A stretch of DNA of 64,000 nt, taken from NCBI GenBank assembly GCA_034687125.1, contig JAQGBZ010000105.1, positions 123,860 through 187,859 on the forward strand, given 5' to 3'. How positions within the stretch are numbered: the first letter of the stretch is position 1; each line of letters starts with the position of its first letter. Of this stretch, positions 42,301 to 54,300 are shown piece by piece. This DNA is from Neelides folsomi (lineage: Eukaryota; Arthropoda; Collembola; Neelipleona; Neelidae). Under the pieces are notes generated by a model, which made no database searches, had not been told where the DNA came from, and saw only the letters and a list, made by a program, of their open reading frames with translations. The translations under genes were made by a program, and so were the position numbers.

Positions 42301-45300
42301 TCTTGTTAAGAGAGAAAACTTAAAAAGAAAAGCCTTCTATTAACCTTTTTTGTCGAAGAAACTCCCTTGTTGTAAATCAAAGGGCGTCGGAAGTAGTTCA
42401 CATCTTTTCCTAAACTACAACTATGGATGCATTAAGTACTAGCACTTAAATTGACAGGACAAGTAAGGAAAAAACTTAACAGAGATGATTATCACTTTTA
42501 TCACATTCAAATAAAATAATGGTGCTGATACACCAACTTATAATTTCGAGACTTTAACATTCAAAGACATAAGTTTCATAGAGAGGGGAACCAATAGGCT
42601 TACAAAGTAAAACAAAGAAAATGAAACTTTTACAACCCAATTACGCTACTGTGGATCGCTACTTTAACATTCACATAAAACTTTATTCATACTTATTAGT
42701 TTAAACAATTTATTGAAATTTGCACAATCCAACTTGTCTAATTCACGGGCAATTCCCATCCATTTCATCCCTAAGTACATGTGGTGTGTTCTTAAATGCC
42801 CAAATTACCAAATTAACATGTAATGACTATGCAGGTATGACTTTACACACATAAGTGCGGATAAAATTTTCGAATTTTCCTTTCTTCGATTTCTATTAAA
42901 TTTTTATGGCTTTTGCCGTTGAAAGTAAAATGTGTATGCCAAAATTTATTTTTTCGTTCTTGAATTTGCAAATTATATTTTTCATTGCTTTGTTAGTATT
43001 GATAGCATTGAATTGATAGATTAGGATTTTCCACGTGTTATTGGTTTTGGTTAATCGGCTTTTATAATCCTTTGTTTAAAATGATCAAAAGAAGGAAAAG
43101 AAAATAATGCAATAAAACGAAATGAAGTTGAATACCTTGACTTTAAGTGAACTATAGGATCGGTGAATCAATCAAAGAAGGAATGTTCTTTAAAATGGAG
43201 TCATTAATCATGTGTAGTTAATAATGGGAGGGACGGGTCTCCTTCAGTAGAACAAAAGAGACATTATTAGTGGAAATTGAAAGAAAGGAATTTCATTTTC
43301 CAACAGTGGCTTTATGCCTTTTGGGTTTAAGGTTAGGGTTGGGCTTCCCAACTGTATCGTAAAAAGTGTCAGTTCTGGTGGAAAAAGTCTTAAGGGCGAT
43401 TCGTGAAGTAGAAATAAACACATTTGTAAAAGTGAGACAATTATTCATCATCAAATTCACTTCATCCTGCTTTTATGTAAAAGGTCATGAAAATGAATCG
43501 AGGACTTTTATTATTTTATTCTAATCCAATTTGAACCCTACTTTATATCTCATTGTCAGTACTTGACTCTTATTGTTAAAATATTTTCATTTCATTCGAC
43601 ATGGTTAAATACCTAAATACTTATACAGTATGTACGGTATGTACAGTATATTTTATGTACTTGTAGTTTGTAGAGTAGCAATACTATATGTTATAAATAA
43701 TGTTATTGTATTTAATTAAGTATGCAAGTCTAGATATAAGGTTCTTAATAATTAAGTATTTTGATTCCCAGCCAAGAATTAAATTAATTAATTAAGATTT
43801 TATGTTCAAATTCCAATAATTTTTATATGAGTAATTTTAACTAATCAATGAATTTTTATTCAGGTTGGTTTTCCCTCTTGAGCTGTGATGGGAAAGAATG
43901 CGCCATGATGTTGACATCAATGGGTCAAGTTGCTGCTGCTCGAGTGCCAGCCTTCCTTTCGAAGTTTGATGTGCCTGTTTACAAACTAACCGATTCACAC
44001 GGTACAATTAAGATTTTAACTTATTTGATCATTATACTTTTGATTGTTATTAATCTTATACTTATCACCAAATTATAAGTTAATTAAATTACTTTTTTAG
44101 AACCCGGCGGTAAATCGGTGTATGTTCGGAGTAATATGAGGGCTGGTTCGATTCTTCGCCTCCTTGGAGTTTGGGCTGATCTTGGTGGGACAAAGTCGTT
44201 GAATTCATATCCAAAGGGTCCATTTGGCGGGAGTCTTGGCGGTTTTGGCGGTCGACTTGTTGCCCGAACTCTCTCACATGCAAATCAACCCTCTCCATTT
44301 CAATACGTCCAATGTTTGAGTCACGAAAATGAGGTGAGAAATTCATTCTGTTCAATTTTATTTAATTTGCATTCAAAGGATCTGGAAAGAAAAAAATGTA
44401 AAGTTCTTATAATTAGTAAAGTGTATTAGTTTTAGCAAAGAACTCGTGTAGTGTGAAAATTCTAAAAAGTTGATAGGAATTTAAGATTGATGTTGCTCTA
44501 CTTCGGAATTTAGTTCATTCTACGTTCATCTATGGCTATGCTATGATATATCTGTATTTGAATATTTTTGTAATTGAAGTTTGAGTTCAATTAATCATAC
44601 CAACAATGGTGAATTTGAGTAACAGATCATGTTTAACCATTACCGCACTACCATTACTTATATCATTTCTCTTTTTCTATAAATCATATCAATAGATGTA
44701 ATTTCTCTTGTTATCACACTGAAGTCCAGTAGTGAATTTAATATTCATTATTTTATATATCTGTATCATTCATCTTTACCTGACTCCATATACTGTAGTA
44801 TTTATATTCATACATTCATTCTCTCGAGTCGTAAATTTTAAAATCATCTAATGAGGTTTGAGTTATGAAAAAGAAAATTTAGTTCTTGAACAAATTGCGC
44901 ATTGATTTGGTACAGAGTTAGTTGCCATTTATTATTCATTGCATTTTTTCAAGTTCCATTTTTAATGAAGGGTGGTGGTATATCATTACCATTGATATTA
45001 CTTACCCCACTTTTCATATATATAAGATTTATATATAAATATATATGGTAGATTCAAAAGATATGAGAGGTTAAAAAATTTCTTAATTTAAGCTTTCATC
45101 GAATATCACTTTCAAGGTGCTGGGCAATTGTTTTTCCTTCAAGTGAAATTAAAAATGTATGTCATAAATCAAGCCAAATAATAGATTTTATTATTTAATT
45201 CATCTAGTTAATGATCTTGGATTTGTTAATAAGTTCCGCCTTGTTTTCAATTTATAGATCATTTCAATTTTATTAAGGAAAAAGAAGTTAAAAGAATTCC

Positions 45301-48300
45301 ATTACTTTCATTTACATTCCCGACTCTGAATACTATGAAGAATTTAAATAGAATCCATGCTGTTCTTTCATAAAAACATTTCATAAAAACATCTTTCGAT
45401 TTAACTTTTAAATACTTTCATGTTTTTCTCTTTCACTATGATGAATTAAACTCAATATTGTTTAATTACTATTTGTATTTTATTGTAAGTAGAAACAGAA
45501 GCCTTCGCTCTCCAATTTTGATTACCTGTAATAGTCCACATATAGTTTTTTATATTATTCCTATTTGAAGTTCAAGGTAATAAATTGAGCGAAAATCTTT
45601 TGATTATTTTAAAGTAGCCCATCAAAGCTGAATGGAAGTGATCAACGAGCTTCTTTATCTTTGAGATTCATTTAGAATCCCACAACATTTGTTTAGTAGT
45701 GACAGCATATAATTACATTCCAATTTATTATTTGGTCTTTGAATTGAAAAGAAATCTTAAATCTCATGAAGAAAATCCTTGACGTTTGTACTCAAATTAT
45801 TCCAAGTTGTGTTATTCCAACTTATGTTTATTTCTTTATGTTTATTTCCTCTCACAGTTTGGAATGTTTATTTTATTTTATTGAGGAGTGATTTATACAC
45901 AGCATGGAAATGTAACAATGATGAGGAACAGAAATTCATACGTACTTTATCAATAAATGCCTAATAAGAGGCGTGGATCGGATCCCATAGAATATTTTAA
46001 GGCCTTGACTTTGAGAGTCCAAAGAATGAAAGCAGAGATTTCCTTTTTGTTGTTCACATCGTCCATCACTTCATTCCTCGTCGGTAAGCCTTTTTACCTT
46101 GTGTGTAAGTAGTGGTTGAGGAGTTATGGGGATTCATGGTTCGCGAGTCCTTGATCATCTTTATGCTCAAGTGAAAAAATGGCTCGAGGTGCTTCTTCTG
46201 GAACTTCTGCATTTCACAGAACAACTAGCTTACAAAAACATTCCTGATTGTTTACGCTCCTACGTAACTTTTCCAAGTAAATATAACACGTTCGGTGCAC
46301 ATCACTTCTAAGACTTCTAACATTAAGTTCTAATACAATCCTAAAATCTCAGTGCGGTATTTTCCTTTTAGTTTTTATTCGTTGTATCAATCCTTATCAT
46401 TTGAGAATTTTTTTCTAATTCAACAGTCAAATTTTATCATTTTAAGAAAAATACTTCTAATGTTTTTATTTCAACTTGAACTAACAATAAGTGCTTATGT
46501 TCAATTACAATATTACATCATACAATAAATACATAATTTAACTTTATTAATGTTACTAACTGCTCAAGTTATATAAAATTACCTTAATGTATAATTAAAC
46601 ATTTTTTACAAATTGGCTAAGTGCACATGAAGGTAAAAGGTTAGGATTTTTCCATCAGCGTCAATCGTTAAGCGATTTTAAGCCTCTGTGAAGGAGAAAT
46701 ATGAACGTTGAAGTTCCAAGTTCTCAATTTCCTTTTAACTCCTCGTAAATTGAACTTTAAAACCTTCCACGTCTCCACTTCCATCAACCTCAAAAAAGCA
46801 GAGATCTTGAGGGCTTTTACGCTTCCAATCTTTTTAAAATGGTTAGGAGTTAGGTGGGAAAATGCGTAGCTTTTAACCTTCACATTTTGTATATTATTCG
46901 ATCGGGTAATGAACGTTCCATCAGACATGCACACATGTGGACACGTTTCCTTCTTCCGTCAAATTACATTTACTTTTATACTCCAACTTACATTACTAAA
47001 TAAGCTTGAATAGCCCTGTTGGCGTTCTTTTAAAAGTTCTTTATATTATTTAGCCCATAAGCCATATGTATCTGTAGTTTTCTCCTCTCGGCGACTGCTA
47101 CGAATATTTGAGTGACGAGAGGTCCAAAGAATGAACAATGAGAGGAAGTTGAGCTTTTCCTTTTGGAAAACGGTTTCTTACAATTATTGTCCCTTTAGCG
47201 AAATAGCGACCATGAGGGTTTCAACTTTTGCACAAACTCGCCAAGTTCCAAAGTTTTTTTTATTTTACTTATTTACTTCAATACTTTTGTTTTGAAGAGA
47301 GCATGTTGGAATTTGAGTTGCATGACCAAGTCCACCATTTCTCATTATTACATAATTGTCCATGGCTTCCTCTTCACAATTCTTTGCCATAATTCTCTTT
47401 CAATGAACTACGATTTCCTCAAGGATTAAATTGCAATCCATTGAGTTCAAAAGTTCTTTTAAAGGTAAAGGATTTGGCATGTGGATGAAGTGTTGGATAA
47501 AACCTATATAACTCTATATACTTAACTACCTACCTTCTGTTCACACTTGAAAAGAACTGTGAACGTGAAGTGGCCACGTAAGGTGCTTAACTCACCTCCA
47601 AACTACATATCCTTACCATACATACCTGTACACATCTGTACAGATACTTTATATGGAGGGGTCTCTTTCTACACACTTTGACATGTTGGATATTTGATAT
47701 TGAGGAGATTCGTTTCCCACATTGATGATACTCTGGGTATTGTCTGTGCGATTAAAGCGAATACCTTCCCACAGTTAAGTCAAGGAATGATGAGAGATGT
47801 AACCGGGTCCAATCCCGCAACTCCCGTTACAAATCATCTTCACGTTCCTTGTAATCATATGAATTCACCCATTACCTTACTCTCCACTTTCTCATAAAAG
47901 TACATATAAAAATATGTATATACTCAACAGTAGAGTCTCAACCTTCATAATCATATACACAATATATAGAAATTCTTAGTTTTAAGCCAAGTCTGTGAAA
48001 TATTAGTAGTGGAGCTGAAAAGAGATCACGAATTTGATGCCGCTTCTCATCATCGTCCCAATCCCTATTACATGGAGAGTCATATGCGGAATTGTATTGT
48101 GAAGGTTCGTGAAGAGCAATTTGTTCAAAAGATGTATTAAAGATATATTAACTTGATACAAAAGACAGTACTGATACACTTACTGTCTTTGTATAAATAG
48201 TACGAGTACTTATGGTCGATATCTTGGAGTAGTTAGAGTACTTATCTGTACCATATGTATGTACAGTTTGTTATATGGTTAGTTTAAAGGAGATTGAAGA

Positions 48301-51300
48301 AGGATACGAATTTATATATTTATGATTAATGATTTCGTGAATCCTGAGCGGAAGAAGGTCCATTCCTCTTTCACCTTCTTCCCATGAGAGTTTAGAAGTG
48401 GAGCAGAAGGTGACCATTGATGGCATTTTAACTACAGAGAGATATTTAGAGTATTTTAACAGAAGATGAAATGTTTAAACTTTGGAGACTTATAAGAACT
48501 TATAACTTGAGTATAATAATCTATGTTTATAATCTATTTGACCTTCTTTACCTGTCACAATTCTTTGAAAGTGTGATTCTTTGATGTGACAATTGACAAT
48601 CGGGGCAACAATAATTCAATTGTATCTCGTCTCATTTCTTGATCTCAATTTCAACTTTTGAACAAAGAGACACATCGCCACGCTATTCATGTCTTAAATA
48701 GTTAAAATCCTTCTTTTCCACATCTTTGTTAATTGTTATTCATCCACGGAACAAATTTGATAAAAGAAGGATCACAAATAAAACATACCATATAAGAAAT
48801 ATACATAAAGATGCACTGTATAAGAATAATGAGAAATATACGGCTATTGAAAGGTTTAGGAATTGAAAGATTCAAACGTGAGACTTTTCCTAGAATTCGA
48901 AATGAGGTGAGATGTCCGCATTATTCAAATTCATTCAATTGGAGAATAAAAGATAAATTCTTCATAAAAATCTTTAAGATCAAGTGAATTCATAAAAAGA
49001 TCGAGTGAATCGAGTCAAATAATTGGATAGGAAACCTTTTAAAATGAACATACCAAATATGAACATGAGTTAATGCACATAAAAGTCCACATATATTCAA
49101 TCTCATTTAATTCAAAATCACAATGCCTAAACTACCCAATGTCTTTTGATATAAATTCGCGTTACTTTATTCCGTGTGCTGGTTTTCCTCATTTTGAGCA
49201 AAAACTTTGTTATTAATAAATATCCAATTTGAGTAAATTGCATGTGGAATGAATGTGAAACATGTCGGCATTTTGGTAATTGCTGAAATCAGAATACCAA
49301 TATTCCGAATATGTATTTGTATATGAAAGATGTAAGATTAAGTTATTATTATCTATTTAATCATTTCCGCATATAATTTGCTTCATTTGAAAATAGTCAG
49401 ATTGAAGTTTGATTGAGGAATCTGTAGATAATGAATAGAACCGTTTCTTAAAAATAATAAAAAAATAGAAGCTCAAGGAAAATTTCCTCAAATTGGAATG
49501 AATTGCAAATCCACAAAAACAATTAGTGGAAGTGGTCAACATTTTTTTATCCATTATACTTAATCTCACATTACACAGTTAATTATGATATAATTAACAC
49601 AATTAATACAAAGGAAATTACACGCGGAAATAGCCAAGATTCAATTCTCGACTTTTAATCCTTTTAGTGTTTAACTGCATTTAATACAATAAGGTAAATT
49701 CAAGTTTTTTGGTAAAATTCACAAGTGAATTCCCACATGAACGTTGAGACAAAGAGGAGATTCCTTCAATTGTGTTTTTTATGTATTTAATCGGAACTTT
49801 GAAGAGGGGGATTAAGTATTAAATAGTGCGGTAATGTTTAACGACTGGCTAACCGCATCGAAGGAAGAAATAAAAAAGAAGCGTTTGGCCCATAAACCCA
49901 GTAGAAACTTTGAACGAACTTCCACAACGGTCATCCCAGTTTTGTTTTTTCGCATCCAAATTGGACTTAAGTTATGAAGAACGACTGGTCGTTATTCAAA
50001 GGGAAAAATCTGAAGAAGAATCTTTGGAAGGAATTCTTCACAACATTTAAACCATACACCAAAATTTTGTTCAAAATCTTATCCTGAGCTTTAAGGCTAA
50101 TGAGCTGATTCATCCCAATTATAAATTCCTCTTCTTGGCATCACATCAATTCATTAATTCGTGAGGTCCGGTAGCCTTAATCAAATATCTTTAATTTTCA
50201 CGTTCTGGAGACATTGGAGTATTACTGCCGTACATTTTCACTCATATATATTTTTGTTTTGCTCATATACCAATTGTATTTATTTGTATGTGCATAGCCT
50301 GGATTATTAAAAAATATGTCAGTATTCTCAAGTATACCTTTATTGAATTATTCAACGAAAATTTACTAAACCTACTTTTTAAAATGTACAAATGTTATTT
50401 AGTGCTCTTTAATTTTAAATAATGACCGTCTTAAAGATTTAACATTTGATATACATTTATAATTAATTGATTAGGTAAGAATAATTCTTGCTGAAACCTT
50501 TTAGATAGATACAAATCTTGTAAATACGCTTACATGTCGGTATCTAAAGTGTTATACAATTTCTTAAGAAGTTTTGAAGTTTTGCAACTTCAACTAAAAT
50601 TGATGGGAACGCATTGATAAAATATACGCACAAATAATTCAATTAAATGGTATTAGTAATTAATAAGAAAATTGCAATATTCAATCATTTTTTTGCTTGA
50701 TTAATTGAAAGATAAAAGAAAGGCTTCCATAACTTAATAACATTAACATTTTAACTGTTTTACATTAACATTTTTCTAATTACTCTGTACTAACTTACAC
50801 AATGTAGAACATTCGATATTCTTGGATTTTTTTATTGTAACTTTACATTTACAATTTAATTATAATAGCTAAACCATTTGATAAAACTCCATGTAATTAA
50901 TTGATTAACCGAGATTCACAGATTGCTGTTAATCTTTAAACAATAGTCGCTCTTATTTAGTTGCAAAAGAGTCATTAGGATCATTAATCACAAAGTCAGA
51001 ATTATTAAGGACAATTGAAAGTTCTCTATGGGATAAGTAGAATATGGTTGACATTTTTTCGACGCCCATTTCCACTACATTGATATTTGTCTGATTCTGA
51101 ATGAATGCTCGATTGCGTATAGGGACCGCATTCATTTCTTAGCAAATTTTACAATTCCGATTCACTGAATGAATTTTACAATACATAAATATATACATAG
51201 AATCTGTATGTAAGTAAAACAATTTGTTCCTTGACACTCATAATAAAAATGTGTCAAGTTTTTCAACATTTGTTGACTACCTATTTAACAAATGGGTTTA

Positions 51301-54300
51301 GAACCTTTGAAGAATTTCTATTTTGAAAGTAAAGCTTAAAAGATAATATTTAAATTGTAGAATAAAAAGAGGACAATTAATGACTATCACTTACTTAACA
51401 GGACATTAACCATTATAATGAATACTCAATGGCATTGTTAAAGAATGTGGATCTCTTTCGTAGAAAGTAAAACGGGAGTTAACAATGAGTATTTAACTTT
51501 TATGAGTTAAACTTTAACTCCCATGCACTCTAGTAATTTGACTAATAAACGAAATGCTCCGTATGCTATTATGCTATTATACTATAAACGACAATGACAT
51601 TAACTCGCAGTCAAAGTTAAATGTAATTTTAAGAAGTAAAAGTGCTGGATGTGAAATCAACATGCATTACACTTGATAATTTTTAATTGAGTCTAGCTGT
51701 GCATAATTTGTATATTGAAATAATGTTCTTAATAATAAAAAAAATATGTAAGAGATACATATACTACAGATATATGTGTTCATATACTATTTATATGTAC
51801 AGGTATGTAGTTTGATCTCCAAATTAAATGTATGTGATACTCATTAGTTCTGACGCTTTGGGGCTGTTGGTTATATTACAAGGAAAAGTTTTTAATTTTT
51901 GTTCTCTTTGTCCCGCCCTTACGTTTATTACTCTTCCTTGAGTCTCAAATGTGCAATTGTCGTTGGAATGTGTTGTCATTTATCTTACAAGTAGAGGAGA
52001 GAAAAGACGACACCAACTGCCGCTCACGAGTATTTAGTTCCTACAATTAAAGGGAGATCGGATCAAAGAAGCTCATAAGCCACAAAAAACAAAAAATACT
52101 TTCTTTTCAATTTTTATCATTTTTAACGCTTTTATTAGCTCTCGTTCACACGAGCCATTTATTAATTCCTAGCATGGTTCTCGTATAAATTTTATAGTTT
52201 ATCAAAACTTGAATAATCTTTAAGGCTAAATTCAGAAATTATCATTTTAATAACCGCTTATAGGTATTTAATATTAAGGGATAATTTACTTAAAGTTTAC
52301 ATTATGAATCCTCATCTGGCATTATGCAAATGTTATGAAAACGGAAAGGATAATTTATAGAAAAGAGATTGAACATCAAGTCGTGTTGATGATGCCAAAT
52401 TCAATACAGATAATGACCGGATATTAAAGTAATCTATCCAAATATAAAGAAAATCGTGAATGCCAATCAAAAAATTTGACACTTAACAAATTATACAAAA
52501 TTTTCTATTTAACTTATAATATGTTTGGCATTTATCTCAAATATTGAATCTTAAAATAAGCGAATCTTAAATTTTAAATATAAAATTTTATTTAAAGAGA
52601 GATATCTTAAGTAGTTAGTAAAAGTTGGAAAGTGTCTGTTAAATGCTTTTGTAAAAATGTTTTTAAGGATTTTCTTACATAGGGACGTAAGTATAATGAT
52701 TCCATTATTGCTCAAGTCTTTTTGTTAAAGAAGATAATTGAATTTATGATCAAATCTTAGGAATGGGTTCTTAAGGTTCGATTACAATACGATTTCGGCT
52801 TTCTCCCTCCGATGAAGAAATAGTTTTAATCTAAGTCAATTGGATTCTTGAGAGTTTGTCAAGACCACCTGTAGAGCCACACTTTGAATCCCATACATCC
52901 ACTCACTCACATGCGGATTTCTTCTCCTTGGATTTACTTTGGATTTACTTTAATTCTTGGACAGGATTTTGAAAGTGGAATTCAAATGATTCCTTTTATA
53001 TCAACTGTATGTACAACTCATATATCCGTATAACAAGTTAGACCGAGAGTTTAATTAGCTAAAATCATCACTTCCATTTCTATCATTTTAGCATAATACA
53101 GAATCTTTACACACATTCGATATCCATTCCTAAAAAGATGATTGATGAGTCGACTTGAAATGTCTACTTGAATGTTTAATAGAAAATTGATGTGTATTTT
53201 ATATATACAGTAAGTAATATTAATATTAGATGATATTCCACATATTTTTTGTGTTATTTACGTTTAAGTTGATACATTCCATTAGGTTGATACAAATAGT
53301 TGAAAGTCGGACCATTAAGCCTTTTTTATTCTCAATGTGTGTCTGAAGAGCAAGTGAGCGTTTATTCTTAAATAGAGATGTAAAACGTATTTGATTGAAG
53401 TCTTGTCGGAATGTTGAATGAGATGAAGGAAGTACAAAAATGGGATATGTGGCTCATGTAAAAAAAGAAGGAAGAAAGTCGCCTTACTTGAATGCCATTT
53501 AAACTTTATTGACAACTCCTTATAAAATGAGTTGATTGTGATTATTTTAGATATACTGATCTCATATGGTTCTACGTGTGTACCAATTTAAAAGCCCCAC
53601 CGATTCAAAATGTATGCCTTAACTATAAAAATAACGAGGGAATGAAACATAAACTTCTCTAACCGAAAGACTTTACGAGCGGAAATCAAGCTGTGTGATT
53701 ATCTTTGAGAGAATCGACCAGAATTACTTTTATGATTCCTCTTCAACTCTACCTTTATAAAATATCTACCCTTATAAAATACCTACCTTTATAAAATACA
53801 GATAGTACATACACCTTTATAAAATATATCAAATACATTTGGTACATATGTCTTTGTGTATTTCTTTGGATGTGAATCAGAACCCGTTGGTTTCACCTCA
53901 CGGAAAAAGGAGTAATTGAATCAAATTGGCTCATCTCCACATTGGTTGGCAAATAAGGAGAAGTTGGAAGTATACACACAAACACACCTTTGGTCATAAT
54001 TCTTCATTGGCTCATCCAAACTCCCAGCTTGTATTGAGCATGGATGAATGAATCATAATGAATTTACTCATCTGATTCTTATAGATTTATTGACAATGAG
54101 TTATCTTCAATTGGAATCCCAAATGCATGCAAATTGTTCAACTATCTGTAGTAGATGCAGATTGTAGATGCATTTATATGCATTTAGTTCATAGGAATCC
54201 ATTTGTCAAAGGCTGACGAGATATGCAAGTTTATTCAATAGCTGTTTTCATACAATGCTACAATACAGTAAAATAAACTTTATACTGATACTTGTATTTA

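Larger units (their letters stand above)
21691..43863 (+). other. Intron 1 of the CABIT gene (22.2 kb)
   Basis: Donor GTAAGC follows the codons for DSFQ and acceptor TTTTTATTCAG precedes the rest of the Gly codon, so G-W is restored across the junction. The interior is AT-rich. It holds an hAT-type element (37816-38686), a 12-bp tandem repeat (23804-23863), a 22-bp palindrome (36618-36639), and many short repeats. I recognise no further exon or host gene. The longest frame inside (41222-41557, 111 codons) has no recognisable domain. Confidence 0.75.

Noticed and set aside
47800-47830. CGGGTCCAATCCCG hairpin resembling a tRNA T arm
   Set aside because: The loop is not a T-loop consensus and no cloverleaf can be drawn upstream.
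53749-53830. Several TATAAAA strings as promoters
   Set aside because: They are units of a 17-bp tandem repeat inside an intron.
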